Shown in pieces: positions 7,604 to 15,170 of a stretch of DNA of 17,608 nucleotides; the first letter of the stretch is position 1, and every line of letters starts with the position of its first letter. Source of the DNA: JBIOJM01 sp044450785 (GTDB lineage: Bacteria > Planctomycetota > Planctomycetia > Isosphaerales > Isosphaeraceae); assembly GCA_044450785.1 (NCBI GenBank), contig JBIOJM010000210.1, forward strand, positions 1-17,608, in the 5' to 3' direction. The position numbers were made by a program, and so were the translations under genes. The notes beneath the pieces are model-generated. The model did not search any database, had not been told where the DNA came from, and worked only from the letters and a program-made list of their open reading frames with translations.

Positions 7604-10600
7604 TCACAGCGTGCGCCGGATGATGTCGACCCGGTAGGCCTCGATGACGTCGTCGACCTTGACATCGTCGAAGTTCGCGATCTTGATTCCGCATTCGAAG
7701 TTTTGCGGGACCTCTTTGACGTCGTCCTTGAACCGCTTGAGGGCGTCGATCGCGCCCTTGTAGATCTCGCGTCCTTCACGGATCAACCGGACCTTGGCCG
7801 CGCGTTCGATCGTACCCTGGGTGACGAAGCAGCCGGCGACGGCACCGACCTTGGAGATTTTGAAGACCAGGCGGACGACGGCACGGCCGAGGTGGACCTC
7901 TCTGATCTCGGGGATGAGCATCCCTTCGACGGCCTTTTTGATGTCGTCGGTGACCTGGTAGATGATGTCGTAGCGGCGGATCTCGATGTTCTTTTCCTCG
8001 GCGAGGGTGATGGCGCGGTCTTCGGGGGCGACGCGGAAACCGATGACGATGGCCTGGGACGCGTCGGCCAGCACGATGTCGCTCTCGGTGATTCCGCCGA
8101 CAGCCTTGAAGAGGACGCGGATCGGGACTTCATCGTTCGCGAGTTTTTCGAGTTCCTTGGTCAGGGCTTCGATCGACCCCTGGACATCGGCCTTGATGAT
8201 CAAGTTGAGGCTCTTGAGCTTCTGCTCGGCCATCTTGCTGTAGAGGTTTTCCAGGGTAACGGCCTGTCGATCGGCGTGGGCGGCGTCGCGGGCGCGGAGC
8301 CGGCGGGCCTCCGCGACGGCGCGGGCGCGGGGGATGTCGTCGATGACGCCGAAGTTTTCGCCGGCGGAGGGGACAACGTCGAGGCCCGAAACCTCGACGG
8401 GGGTGGACGGGCCTGCCTGGTCGATGGGGAGTCCCTTGTCGTTGAACAGCGAGCGGACGCGGCCGAAGCCGTCGCCGCAGACGATCACGTCGCCGACGCG
8501 GAGGGTCCCGTCCTGGACCAGAACGGAGGCCAGTACGCCCCGGCCTTCGGACAGCGACGCCTCCAGGCAGGTGCCGGTCGCCGGACGGGCCGGGTCGGCC
8601 TTGAGCTCGTGGAGCTCGGCAATCGTCTCGAGTGTGGCCAGCAAGTCGGGGATGCCCAGGCCAGTCACCGCTGAGGTCTTGACGATCTCGGTATCGCCAC
8701 CCCATTCGACGGGGTTCAGCTCCTGCTGTGAGAGCTCGCCGTAGATCTTGTTGAGGTTGGCCGGCGAATCGACGTTGGGCAAGTCGATCTTGTTGAGCGC
8801 CACCACGATTGGCACGCCGGCGGCCTTGGCGTGGGCAATGGCCTCGACGGTCTGAGGCATCACGCCGTCGTCGGCGGCGACGACCAGGACCACGATGTCG
8901 GTGACGTTGGCGCCTCGGGCGCGCATCGAGGTGAAGGCCTCGTGGCCGGGCGTGTCGACGAAGGTGATGGCGCGGCCGTTGGACTCGACCTGATAAGCGC
9001 CGATGTGCTGAGTGATCCCTCCGCTCTCGGACTCGACGACTTTGGACTTGCGAATGCGGTCGAGCAGGGACGTCTTGCCGTGGTCGACGTGACCCAGGAT
9101 CGTGATGACCGGCGGCCTGGGCATCAGGTTCTCCGAACTTGCGGCGGAAGCAAAGGCGTCGAGCAGATCATCTTCGGCCGTACGGAGGTGGACGACTTCG
9201 AGCTCGATGCCGAACTCCAGGGCCAGCATGACCGCCGTCTCGTCGTCCAAGGAGGCGTTGATGGTGGCGAGCTGGTTCATTGCCATCAGCTTGCGAATCA
9301 GGTCATTGGCCTTGACTCCGATCGCCTCCGAGAGGCTGCGGATATTGATCGGCGGTTCAAGCTCGACGTGCGACTTCCGCGCGGCCGGGACGGCGGCGCG
9401 ATGGCCGCCGCGGGCTTTTCTGGTGCCGGAGCGGGACCGTCGGACGTCATCCTCGTCGACGAGCAGTGTGGCGGCGGAGACCGGTGAGGTGACGCGGCGT
9501 TCGCCGGCACGCTCGCTCCGCCGCGCGCGGCGGCCGGCCCGATCGGCGACCGAGCCCAGGCGCCCGGTCTTTCCCTTGCGCTCGTCTTCCTCCTCCTGGG
9601 GTGTGAGTGGCGTTGGCGGCGCTTGCAAACCGGGCCCAGGCGGAGGACCACCACGTCGCGGTGGGGGACCGCCATGAGGCACGGGGCCGCCGGCACGCGG
9701 CGACCCGGTCGCGGGCCCACCGCCGCGCTGCGGTAGACCGGGGCGGGGTCCACCGCCGGGCCCGGCGGCTCCGCCGCCCGGAGTTTGCAAAGCGGTCAGT
9801 TGACCCGACCGCATCAGGTCCAGCATGTCTGCCTTGTTGATCGACTTTTCCGGGCGCTGGGTCCTGAGCACGGGGCCCGGCGCAGCCGGACGGGGCGGGC
9901 CGCCGGGACGGGCCGGCGCAGCGGGGGTTGCGGCCACGGTGGGCAAGGGCCTGCCCGGCCCCCCGCGGGACTCACGCCGTCCGCCGTCGGCCCCGGTCTC
10001 GGCGCCGGGACGGCGCGGCCCGGTCGAGGAGGGGGGCGAGGTGCCGGCGCGCGGGCTCGCGGAGCGGATTCCCGCCGAAGACATGTAGTCGCCCGGCTTC
10101 AGGGGTTGAAAGCCCGCCGGTCCCTCCGTCGTCGATGGATACGTCGGGGAGGAGAGCTGACCACCTCTGGGCTCCAGGCGCGGGCCAGTGCCGCGATGCG
10201 GCGTGTGCGCCGACAGCGGGCCACTGCCCGGCCGGTTCCCCGAAAAACCGCCCGACGGGCGCGCCAGCGGGGGCGAAGGGGCCGACGGCGTCCGCGGCCC
10301 AGTCGAGGACGACGGCGTCCCCGAGGGGGAAATCGACCCCAGGGGCCGCGCCGATCCGGACGGGGACGAGCCGGGGATCAATCGTTGAGGAGCCGGAGAA
10401 GCCGGCGCGGGTGTATCGGCGGGCGGCACGGCCGCACCCGCCCCGGGGCCCGGCGCAACCGGTCCGGGACGAGCCGGAGACGGGCCCGAGGTCGCGGTGA
10501 CCGGTCCAGCCGGCCTGGGAGCAGACGGTGGTTCCGGCCCGGTCGCGCGCGGGGAAGGCCCGGTGGGCACCGCCCTGGGCGCGGCAGCCGACCTGGGCGC

Positions 10601-10786
10601 GGCAGCCAGGCTTTCGCCGCCGGTCGCCGGCTGATTCACCAACTCCCTGATCCGTTCCACCATCGGCGGATCGAGACTGGCCAAGGCGTTGGCCTTGACG
10701 TCAAGACCCCACTTCTGAATGTGCTCCAGCAACTCTTGACTCTTCAAGCCCAACTCTTTGGCTAGTTCGTGAACGCGCGTCGACAA
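7604..10786 (-). CDS. infB: Translation initiation factor IF-2
   Basis: IF2 is the GTPase that brings initiator tRNA to the 30S subunit and promotes subunit joining. The chosen start is TTG 10786 (reads (M)STRVHELAKELGL, the normal IF2 N-terminus), with GGGAGGAGC at 10792-10800, five bases upstream; the open frame runs on to 10921 but those residues do not look like IF2. Length is 1060 residues. Order: an IF2_N helical domain (about 1-50); a linker of some 330 residues rich in Pro, Gly, Ala and Arg; a second IF2_N-like domain (INIRSLSEAIGVKANDLIRK); then the G domain with GHVDHGKT (565-572), DTPGHE (611-616) and NKID (665-668), followed by domains II to IV ending IIRRTL. The 283 bases up to nusA show no recognisable gene or convincing promoter. 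It is probably cotranscribed with nusA. Confidence 0.96.
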   Translation of the reverse strand: MSTRVHELAKELGLKSQELLEHIQKWGLDVKANALASLDPPMVERIRELVNQPATGGESLAAAPRSAAAPRAVPTGPSPRATGPEPPSAPRPAGPVTATSGPSPARPGPVAPGPGAGAAVPPADTPAPASPAPQRLIPGSSPSGSARPLGSISPSGTPSSSTGPRTPSAPSPPLARPSGGFSGNRPGSGPLSAHTPHRGTGPRLEPRGGQLSSPTYPSTTEGPAGFQPLKPGDYMSSAGIRSASPRAGTSPPSSTGPRRPGAETGADGGRRESRGGPGRPLPTVAATPAAPARPGGPPRPAAPGPVLRTQRPEKSINKADMLDLMRSGQLTALQTPGGGAAGPGGGPRPGLPQRGGGPATGSPRAGGPVPHGGPPPRRGGPPPGPGLQAPPTPLTPQEEEDERKGKTGRLGSVADRAGRRARRSERAGERRVTSPVSAATLLVDEDDVRRSRSGTRKARGGHRAAVPAARKSHVELEPPINIRSLSEAIGVKANDLIRKLMAMNQLATINASLDDETAVMLALEFGIELEVVHLRTAEDDLLDAFASAASSENLMPRPPVITILGHVDHGKTSLLDRIRKSKVVESESGGITQHIGAYQVESNGRAITFVDTPGHEAFTSMRARGANVTDIVVLVVAADDGVMPQTVEAIAHAKAAGVPIVVALNKIDLPNVDSPANLNKIYGELSQQELNPVEWGGDTEIVKTSAVTGLGIPDLLATLETIAELHELKADPARPATGTCLEASLSEGRGVLASVLVQDGTLRVGDVIVCGDGFGRVRSLFNDKGLPIDQAGPSTPVEVSGLDVVPSAGENFGVIDDIPRARAVAEARRLRARDAAHADRQAVTLENLYSKMAEQKLKSLNLIIKADVQGSIEALTKELEKLANDEVPIRVLFKAVGGITESDIVLADASQAIVIGFRVAPEDRAITLAEEKNIEIRRYDIIYQVTDDIKKAVEGMLIPEIREVHLGRAVVRLVFKISKVGAVAGCFVTQGTIERAAKVRLIREGREIYKGAIDALKRFKDDVKEVPQNFECGIKIANFDDVKVDDVIEAYRVDIIRRTL

Positions 10787-10791
10787 AGGCA

Positions 10792-10800
10792 GCTCCTCCC
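10792..10800 (-). promoter_or_regulatory. Shine-Dalgarno sequence fixing the infB TTG start
   Basis: GGGAGGAGC on the - strand, five bases before TTG 10786. It is what makes the rare TTG start the best choice over longer upstream options. Confidence 0.75.
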
Positions 10801-11069
10801 GGATGTGACTCCGGTTTCCCAGGCCGGCCGCGACCCGGGTGCGTACTCGATGGTTCGGGTTGATTCCTGCTGTTCCGATCCCGGCCTGGCATGCCGTCGT
10901 GATTGTCGATCCGAGACCCAAGGATCACCGGTGCGGCGTCAGGCCGCCCGGGAACGGGGGTGCGAGCCGGATCAGACCAAGGGGTTGACCGATCGATGCA
11001 AAGGATTGACAAGGGGGCCGGAACGCGCCGGCGGCAGTCCAATGCGGGGTCGCACTGGCCAAGCTGTGG

Positions 11070-12782
11070 CTAGGATCCGTCGGTGGCGCGGTCCGCAACG
11101 TCATCCGAACGTCGCTTCGAGCGTGAGGTTGCGGACGGCGCGCCGGCAGGACGAGGAGGCGGGGACGGCTCGGGCATCGAAGCCGGCGGCCCCGCCGCCG
11201 GACGTGCGGGCCCGCTCTGCTCAATTGCTTCGGTAACGATCCGAATGGTCTCGCCCTGATCGTCTTCGCTGGGCGAGGAGGTCACCTCATGACCGTGGGG
11301 CGAATAATTCGATGTCTCGGCCGCCAGGGCCACGTCGTGGATCTCGTCGTCGCTGGCCTCGTCACGCTCCGAATCCGTGCTGTCGTCTGGAGATAATTCG
11401 CCCGCGACCGTGCCACCCGGTTCGGTAGGCAAGGCCGAACTGAGCTCCGCGGTCGCGGCATCGGGGATGGCTGGGAATTGGTCTGGGTTTGCGTCTGGGT
11501 CGGGGTACTCGTCGTCACCGGGTAAGCCGGTCGCCGACGGGTCCGCGGCTGATTCGCTCTCTCCCTCCTCGAGGGTCTCCACGACGACGCTCGGCTCGAC
11601 GGCCGCGGCCCGCCCCTTGCGGCGAGGGAGCTCCTCGGTTTGCGCCTCGGCCAAGACCTCCGCCTTGGCGACGATCTCGACTGCCTGTTCTTCGGTCAAT
11701 CCTTCAATTGTGTTCACCAAATCCGCGATTTCCATCACGGATAAGTCGTCGTAGCTCAATATGCCCTGCTCGACCAGCCGTTCGGCGAGCTCGGTGTCGA
11801 CGACTTCGATCTTTTCGAACGCCTTGACGGCCTTGTCGATCACCTCGTCGAGCTCTTCGGCGGTCATGATCTCGATGTCCCAGCCGACGAGCTTGGAGGC
11901 AAGCCGCACATTCTGCCCGCGGCGGCCGATGGCCAGCGAGAGCTGATCGTCGCGGACCAGCACGATCCCCCGGCCCAACAGGTGGCAGAGCATGACCTCG
12001 TCGATCTCGGCCGGCTGGAGCGCATTGGGAATCAACACCTGAAGCGACTCGTTCCACCGCACGATGTCGATGCGTTCGCCGCCCAGCTCATCGACGATGT
12101 TCTTGATCCGGGTGCCGCGCACGCCCACGCAGGCGCCGACGGCGTCGACCTTGGTGTCGATCGAGGTGACCGCCACCTTCGAGCGATAGCCGGCCTCCCG
12201 AGCCAGTGCCCGGATCGTGATGATTTGATCGGCGATTTCAGGGATTTCGAGCTCGAAGAGGCGACGGACGAAGTCGGGGTGCGTGCGGCTCAGGATGATC
12301 TTGACTCGCTGGCCGACCTTGCGGACATCGAGGATGATCGTGCGGATCCGCTCGTTGGGATGATAGCTCTCGCCGGGGATCTGCTCGCTTCGGGGCAAGA
12401 TGGCGTCGGTCTTGCCGAGGTTGACAATGACCGCCCCCCCCTCGAACCGCTGCACCGTCCCGGTGACCAAGTCGCCCCGCTGGTCCTGGAATTCGTCGAA
12501 CAGACTGTCCCGTTCGGCCTCGCGGATCTTCTGGATGATGACCTGCTTGGCTGTCTGCGCGGCGATCCGCCCGAACTCGGTCGGGTCCAGCTTGACCCCA
12601 TCCTTGGTTGCTTCGATGGCGCCCGAATCGGGATCGATTCGAACCTCGATCTCGGCGGCGTCCGGATAATGTTTGCGGGCCGCGGTGGTGAGTGCCGATT
12701 GGATCCCCTCGAACAAAATATCCTTGGCGATATTCTTGTCGCGGTGGATGCTATCGACGATGCGGACCAAATCGACGCTCAT
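11070..12782 (-). CDS. nusA: Transcription termination/antitermination factor NusA
   Basis: NusA binds RNA polymerase and nascent RNA and modulates pausing, termination and antitermination. Of 570 residues, the N-terminal polymerase-binding domain spans about 1-100. S1 follows at about 103-165 (GDLVTGTVQRFEGGAVIVNL), then KH1 (VGVRGTRIKNIVDELGGERI, about 219-240) and KH2 (LAIGRRGQNVRLASKLVGWD, about 283-302). A helix-hairpin-helix-like acidic repeat lies at about 325-380. The last 180 residues are an acidic, then Pro/Ala-rich tail, longer than in standard NusA and probably disordered. Start ATG 12782 has GGAGG six bases upstream (12789-12793). It heads the nusA-infB-rbfA block; rimP, often first, is not upstream, where a divergent fur gene lies instead. 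Confidence 0.96.
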   Translation of the reverse strand: MSVDLVRIVDSIHRDKNIAKDILFEGIQSALTTAARKHYPDAAEIEVRIDPDSGAIEATKDGVKLDPTEFGRIAAQTAKQVIIQKIREAERDSLFDEFQDQRGDLVTGTVQRFEGGAVIVNLGKTDAILPRSEQIPGESYHPNERIRTIILDVRKVGQRVKIILSRTHPDFVRRLFELEIPEIADQIITIRALAREAGYRSKVAVTSIDTKVDAVGACVGVRGTRIKNIVDELGGERIDIVRWNESLQVLIPNALQPAEIDEVMLCHLLGRGIVLVRDDQLSLAIGRRGQNVRLASKLVGWDIEIMTAEELDEVIDKAVKAFEKIEVVDTELAERLVEQGILSYDDLSVMEIADLVNTIEGLTEEQAVEIVAKAEVLAEAQTEELPRRKGRAAAVEPSVVVETLEEGESESAADPSATGLPGDDEYPDPDANPDQFPAIPDAATAELSSALPTEPGGTVAGELSPDDSTDSERDEASDDEIHDVALAAETSNYSPHGHEVTSSPSEDDQGETIRIVTEAIEQSGPARPAAGPPASMPEPSPPPRPAGAPSATSRSKRRSDDVADRATDGS

Positions 12783-13054
12783 TCATTTCCTCCGAGGCGT
12801 GCTCAAAACGATCCACCGCCGGCCAGCGAAGCGAGACGCCGGGCCGAAGCGGAAGAGGCGGCTACCGCTGGAACGCCGTGCCCGCTACGTCGGGGCTTGG
12901 AGTTCCAATCAAGCGGTGCGCCAAAATGAGCAACACCTCCTTGGGAGCGCTCGACGGCCCAGGCCGCACGGCACACCCTGGGCGCAGGGAGCGAACCAAG
13001 CCCCTGGCGGGCCGAGCCCGACGAACAACCTCAGCAGCCCCGGCCCACGGGTGC

Positions 13055-13097
13055 AATCTAACACGAGGTTGACAGGGCTGTCAAGCGGCCGAACAAT
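13055..13097. promoter_or_regulatory. Candidate divergent promoter/operator palindrome between nusA and fur
   Basis: The perfect inverted repeat TTGACAG-GG-CTGTCAA lies at 13069-13084. On the + strand, TTGACA (13069-13074) is 17 bases from AACAAT (13092-13097, 4 of 6 to TATAAT), pointing to fur. On the - strand, TTGACA (13084-13079) is 18 bases from TAGATT (13060-13055, 4 of 6), pointing to nusA. The two -35 boxes thus overlap back to back, and the palindrome could also be an operator. The remainder of the 426-base gap (12783-13208) shows no gene. The 5' leaders would be about 270 bases for nusA and 105 for fur. Confidence 0.5.
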
Positions 13098-13208
13098 GGA
13101 AAGGCACTTGCCTTGAAGGAATTGCGGCCGGGCTCGGGCGCCAGATCGGCGACATCCCGGTGGTCTCGGCGATGTCGCTCTACCGTGAGCGAGAGAGCGT
13201 CACGAGCG

Positions 13209-13754
13209 ATGGAAACCATGCCGTTCGATCATCAAACGCTCCGCATGATCTTCGAGAATACCGGTCTGCGCTGTACTCCGCAACGGCTTGCGGTCTACGA
13301 CCATCTCAGCCAGGCGGTGCGTCATCCCACCGCCGAGGACGTCTATCAGTCGGTCCGTGCGGCGATTCCCAGGATCAGCCTCGCGACGGTCTACAAGGCG
13401 CTCGAAGCCTTGGTCGCCATCGGCGCGGCGACCAAGCTCCCCGGGGGGAACGGTGGCACCCGCTCGCGGTACGATGCCCGCCGCGACCTGCATTACCACT
13501 TCCGCTGCCTGCGGACCGGAACGGTTCACGACCTACCCACCCGGTTCGACCCCGATTTGATCGCCAAGCTTGACCCGCGTCTGCCTGACTATCTGAGCCG
13601 TCGAGGATTCCAGGTGACGGGCTATCGCCTCGAGCTGCTCGGCTATCAGGACGTGCCGGCCGCCACGGAATCATACCCAGGCCGGGAGGACCGCCCGGCG
13701 GCTTCCAGCCCAAGGGCGACTGACGCCATTGCCCCAGGCGCGGCCAACTCATGA
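13209..13754 (+). CDS. Fur-family transcriptional regulator
   Basis: A 181-residue protein with the Fur winged-helix domain: ENTGLRCTPQRLAVYDHL (about 16-33), HPTAEDVYQSVR (39-50), then ISLATVYKALEAL (57-69) as recognition helix. The C-terminal half has LHYHFRC (94-100) and the dimerisation region. It lacks the usual structural zinc pairs: the expected CxxC reads CLRT (100-103) and there is no second CxxC. It is therefore a divergent Fur/PerR-type protein, and the metal or signal sensed cannot be told. The start was chosen at ATG 13209 (METMPFDHQ), since upstream codons are Arg/Ser-rich and unlike Fur; ATG 13218 is an alternative. No strong Shine-Dalgarno sequence is seen. The stop overlaps the tatD start as ATGA, so the two are translationally coupled. 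The C-terminal 30 residues are low-complexity. Confidence 0.85.
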   Translation: METMPFDHQTLRMIFENTGLRCTPQRLAVYDHLSQAVRHPTAEDVYQSVRAAIPRISLATVYKALEALVAIGAATKLPGGNGGTRSRYDARRDLHYHFRCLRTGTVHDLPTRFDPDLIAKLDPRLPDYLSRRGFQVTGYRLELLGYQDVPAATESYPGREDRPAASSPRATDAIAPGAANS

Positions 13755-14563
13755 GCCCTCCGGCCCCACAGTCCGCTCCGCTGGTTGACACCCATGCCCA
13801 CCTGGTTGACGAGCGGCTGCGTGAGGACCTCGACGGTGTGCTGAACCGGGCACTCGCCGCCGACGTGACGCAGATCATCGCCATCGGCACGACGGCCGCC
13901 ACCAGCGCGGGAGTGATCGGACTTGCTCAGGCCCATCCCGGCGTCTTCGCCGCCGTGGGAATCCATCCCAATGACGCGGCCGAAGCCGACCAACAGGACT
14001 GGCCCCTCATCATCGACCTGATTGCCCAGCCCGGCGTGGTCGCGATCGGCGAGACGGGGTTGGACCGCTACTGGAAGCGCACTCCGTTCGATCAGCAGCA
14101 AGACTGGTTCGACCGCCATCTGACCCTGGCCCAGGAGAATGACCTGCCGGTCGTGATCCACTGCCGCGATTGCCAGCGCGACATCATCGAGCAACTGACG
14201 AGGCTCCGTCGTCCGGTCCAAGGGGTCATGCATGCTTTTACGGGAACCTGGGACGACGCTCAGGCTTGCCTGGACCTGGGCTTGCACCTCTCGTTCGCGG
14301 GCATGGTGACGTTCACCAACAAGGGGCTCGACTCCCTGCGGGATGTGGCCGCCCGCGTGCCTCTCGACCGGCTGCTGGTCGAAACGGACAGCCCTTATCT
14401 GAGCCCTCATCCCTTCCGCGGTCAAACCAACGAGCCGGCTCGGGTCAACCTGACCGCCCTTCGGCTGGCCGAGATCCGCAGCCTCTCACCCGCCGAATTT
14501 GCACGGATCTCTACCGGCAATGCGCGCACGCTGTTTCGGCTCCCCGACGACAGGACCCTCTGA
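13751..14563 (+). CDS. tatD: TatD-family metal-dependent deoxyribonuclease
   Basis: A 270-residue TIM-barrel hydrolase of the amidohydrolase superfamily; TatD proteins are metal-dependent 3'-5' exonucleases acting in DNA repair or degradation. Metal ligands seen in order: DTHAHL (the H-x-H motif near residue 13), GETGLDRYW (Glu, about 98-106), VIHCRD (His, about 136-141), HAFTGTW (His, about 160) and ETDSPYLSPHP (Asp, about 214-224). The length is typical of the family. The ATG lies within the fur stop (ATGA), with no separate Shine-Dalgarno sequence, so translation probably depends on fur. Nothing indicates a link to twin-arginine transport genes here. Confidence 0.93.
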   Translation: MSPPAPQSAPLVDTHAHLVDERLREDLDGVLNRALAADVTQIIAIGTTAATSAGVIGLAQAHPGVFAAVGIHPNDAAEADQQDWPLIIDLIAQPGVVAIGETGLDRYWKRTPFDQQQDWFDRHLTLAQENDLPVVIHCRDCQRDIIEQLTRLRRPVQGVMHAFTGTWDDAQACLDLGLHLSFAGMVTFTNKGLDSLRDVAARVPLDRLLVETDSPYLSPHPFRGQTNEPARVNLTALRLAEIRSLSPAEFARISTGNARTLFRLPDDRTL

Positions 14564-14617
14564 CCTACCATCGTCTCCCCGGAACAAGGCGACCCGCAGA
14601 ATCCGCTCAACCGTCAT

Positions 14618-14643
14618 AATCTCACTCAAACAAGCCTGAGATT
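14618..14643 (+). terminator. Weak hairpin downstream of tatD
   Basis: Perfect inverted repeat AATCTCA/TGAGATT (14618-14624 and 14637-14643) with a 12-base loop, 55 bases after the tatD stop. A short T-run follows only 15 bases later, so it is a poor intrinsic terminator and may be chance. Confidence 0.25.
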
Positions 14644-14667
14644 CTACAAAATTCGATGTTTTTCACC

Positions 14668-14696
14668 TCGACGCAGTTCTTGAGCTAGTTTGTAAT
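14668..14696 (+). promoter_or_regulatory. Candidate promoter for the small membrane protein gene
   Basis: TCGACG (4 of 6 to TTGACA) and TGTAAT (5 of 6 to TATAAT) are spaced by 17 bases in an A+T-richer stretch between tatD and the next + strand gene. Based on consensus matching only. The rest of the 14564-14821 gap holds nothing else recognised. Confidence 0.3.
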
Positions 14697-14821
14697 CAAA
14701 GAAAGCAGAATCGGCAAGCTGTTCGCTCGGCCCGTTGAGTCTTGAATTTCCGCGAGCCGAGGACGCTTCGAGCCGATCTCAGTTCGGCATTGCGTTGTCA
14801 CGTCCGGGAGACAGGTCAATC

Positions 14822-15055
14822 ATGGGTCCGGGCAGTCTTCTCAAAGAGAGTTGGGAGATCGTGCCGATCCTGGTGCTTCTGCTGGTCGGCGGCCTGATCG
14901 TACTTCAGAGCGGGGTGCACCGGCCGGCTTCGGGCCGCGCTCTCCGGCAATTCGTCGGCAACCTGACACAAATGCTGCTCCGGGTGATGGGTTACGTGGG
15001 CGCGCTCCTGGCGCTGCAGTACTTGATCGGCTTGCGGCCCGCACTGGGATGGTGA
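14822..15055 (+). CDS. Small membrane protein, unknown function
   Basis: 77 residues from ATG 14822 (MGPGSLLKESWEIVPIL), with GGGAG about 11 bases upstream; the frame is open further upstream but that part is polar and unconvincing. Two hydrophobic stretches are seen, about residues 13-27 (IVPILVLLLVGGLIV) and about 52-66 (LRVMGYVGALLALQY), so it is probably a two-helix inner-membrane protein. No family was recognised. The stop is two bases from the inverted heptamer element, beyond which the convergent queE ends. Confidence 0.6.
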   Translation: MGPGSLLKESWEIVPILVLLLVGGLIVLQSGVHRPASGRALRQFVGNLTQMLLRVMGYVGALLALQYLIGLRPALGW

Positions 15056-15057
15056 AG

Positions 15058-15170
15058 AAAAAAAAGGATGAAGGATGAAGGATGAAGGATGAATAAGACA
15101 AAAGGCTTACGGTCTCATCCAGCGTCTTCTCCGACTCATCCTTCATCCTTCATCCTTCATCCTTTTTTTT
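15058..15170. repeat. Inverted heptamer element, copy 2 (between convergent genes)
   Basis: Perfect 35-base inverted repeat. The left arm (15058-15092) is A8 followed by four GGATGAA units less the last base; the right arm (15136-15170) is TCATCC, three TTCATCC units and T8. The core is 43 bases (15093-15135), with edges TAAGAC and TCCGAC shared with the copy at 7474-7590. The last T is also the first base of the queE stop triplet, and the left end is two bases after the stop of the membrane protein gene. Hairpin plus A/T tails on both sides could act as a two-way terminator, although the stem is not especially GC-rich. Confidence 0.92.

Noticed and set aside
7703..8674. 323-residue acidic open frame on the + strand
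   Set aside because: Asp/Gly/Val-rich shadow of infB domains II-IV.
9785..10765. 326-residue Arg/Gly-rich open frame on the + strand
   Set aside because: Shadow of the IF2 linker; composition follows from the Pro/Gly/Ala codons of infB.
11982..12929. 315-residue open frame on the + strand opposite nusA
   Set aside because: Asp/Leu-rich antisense of nusA, no domain, no ribosome site.
13069..13084. Classical Fur box
   Set aside because: The palindrome is 7-2-7 and GC-containing, unlike the AT-rich 7-1-7 Fur/PerR boxes; kept only as a promoter/operator candidate.
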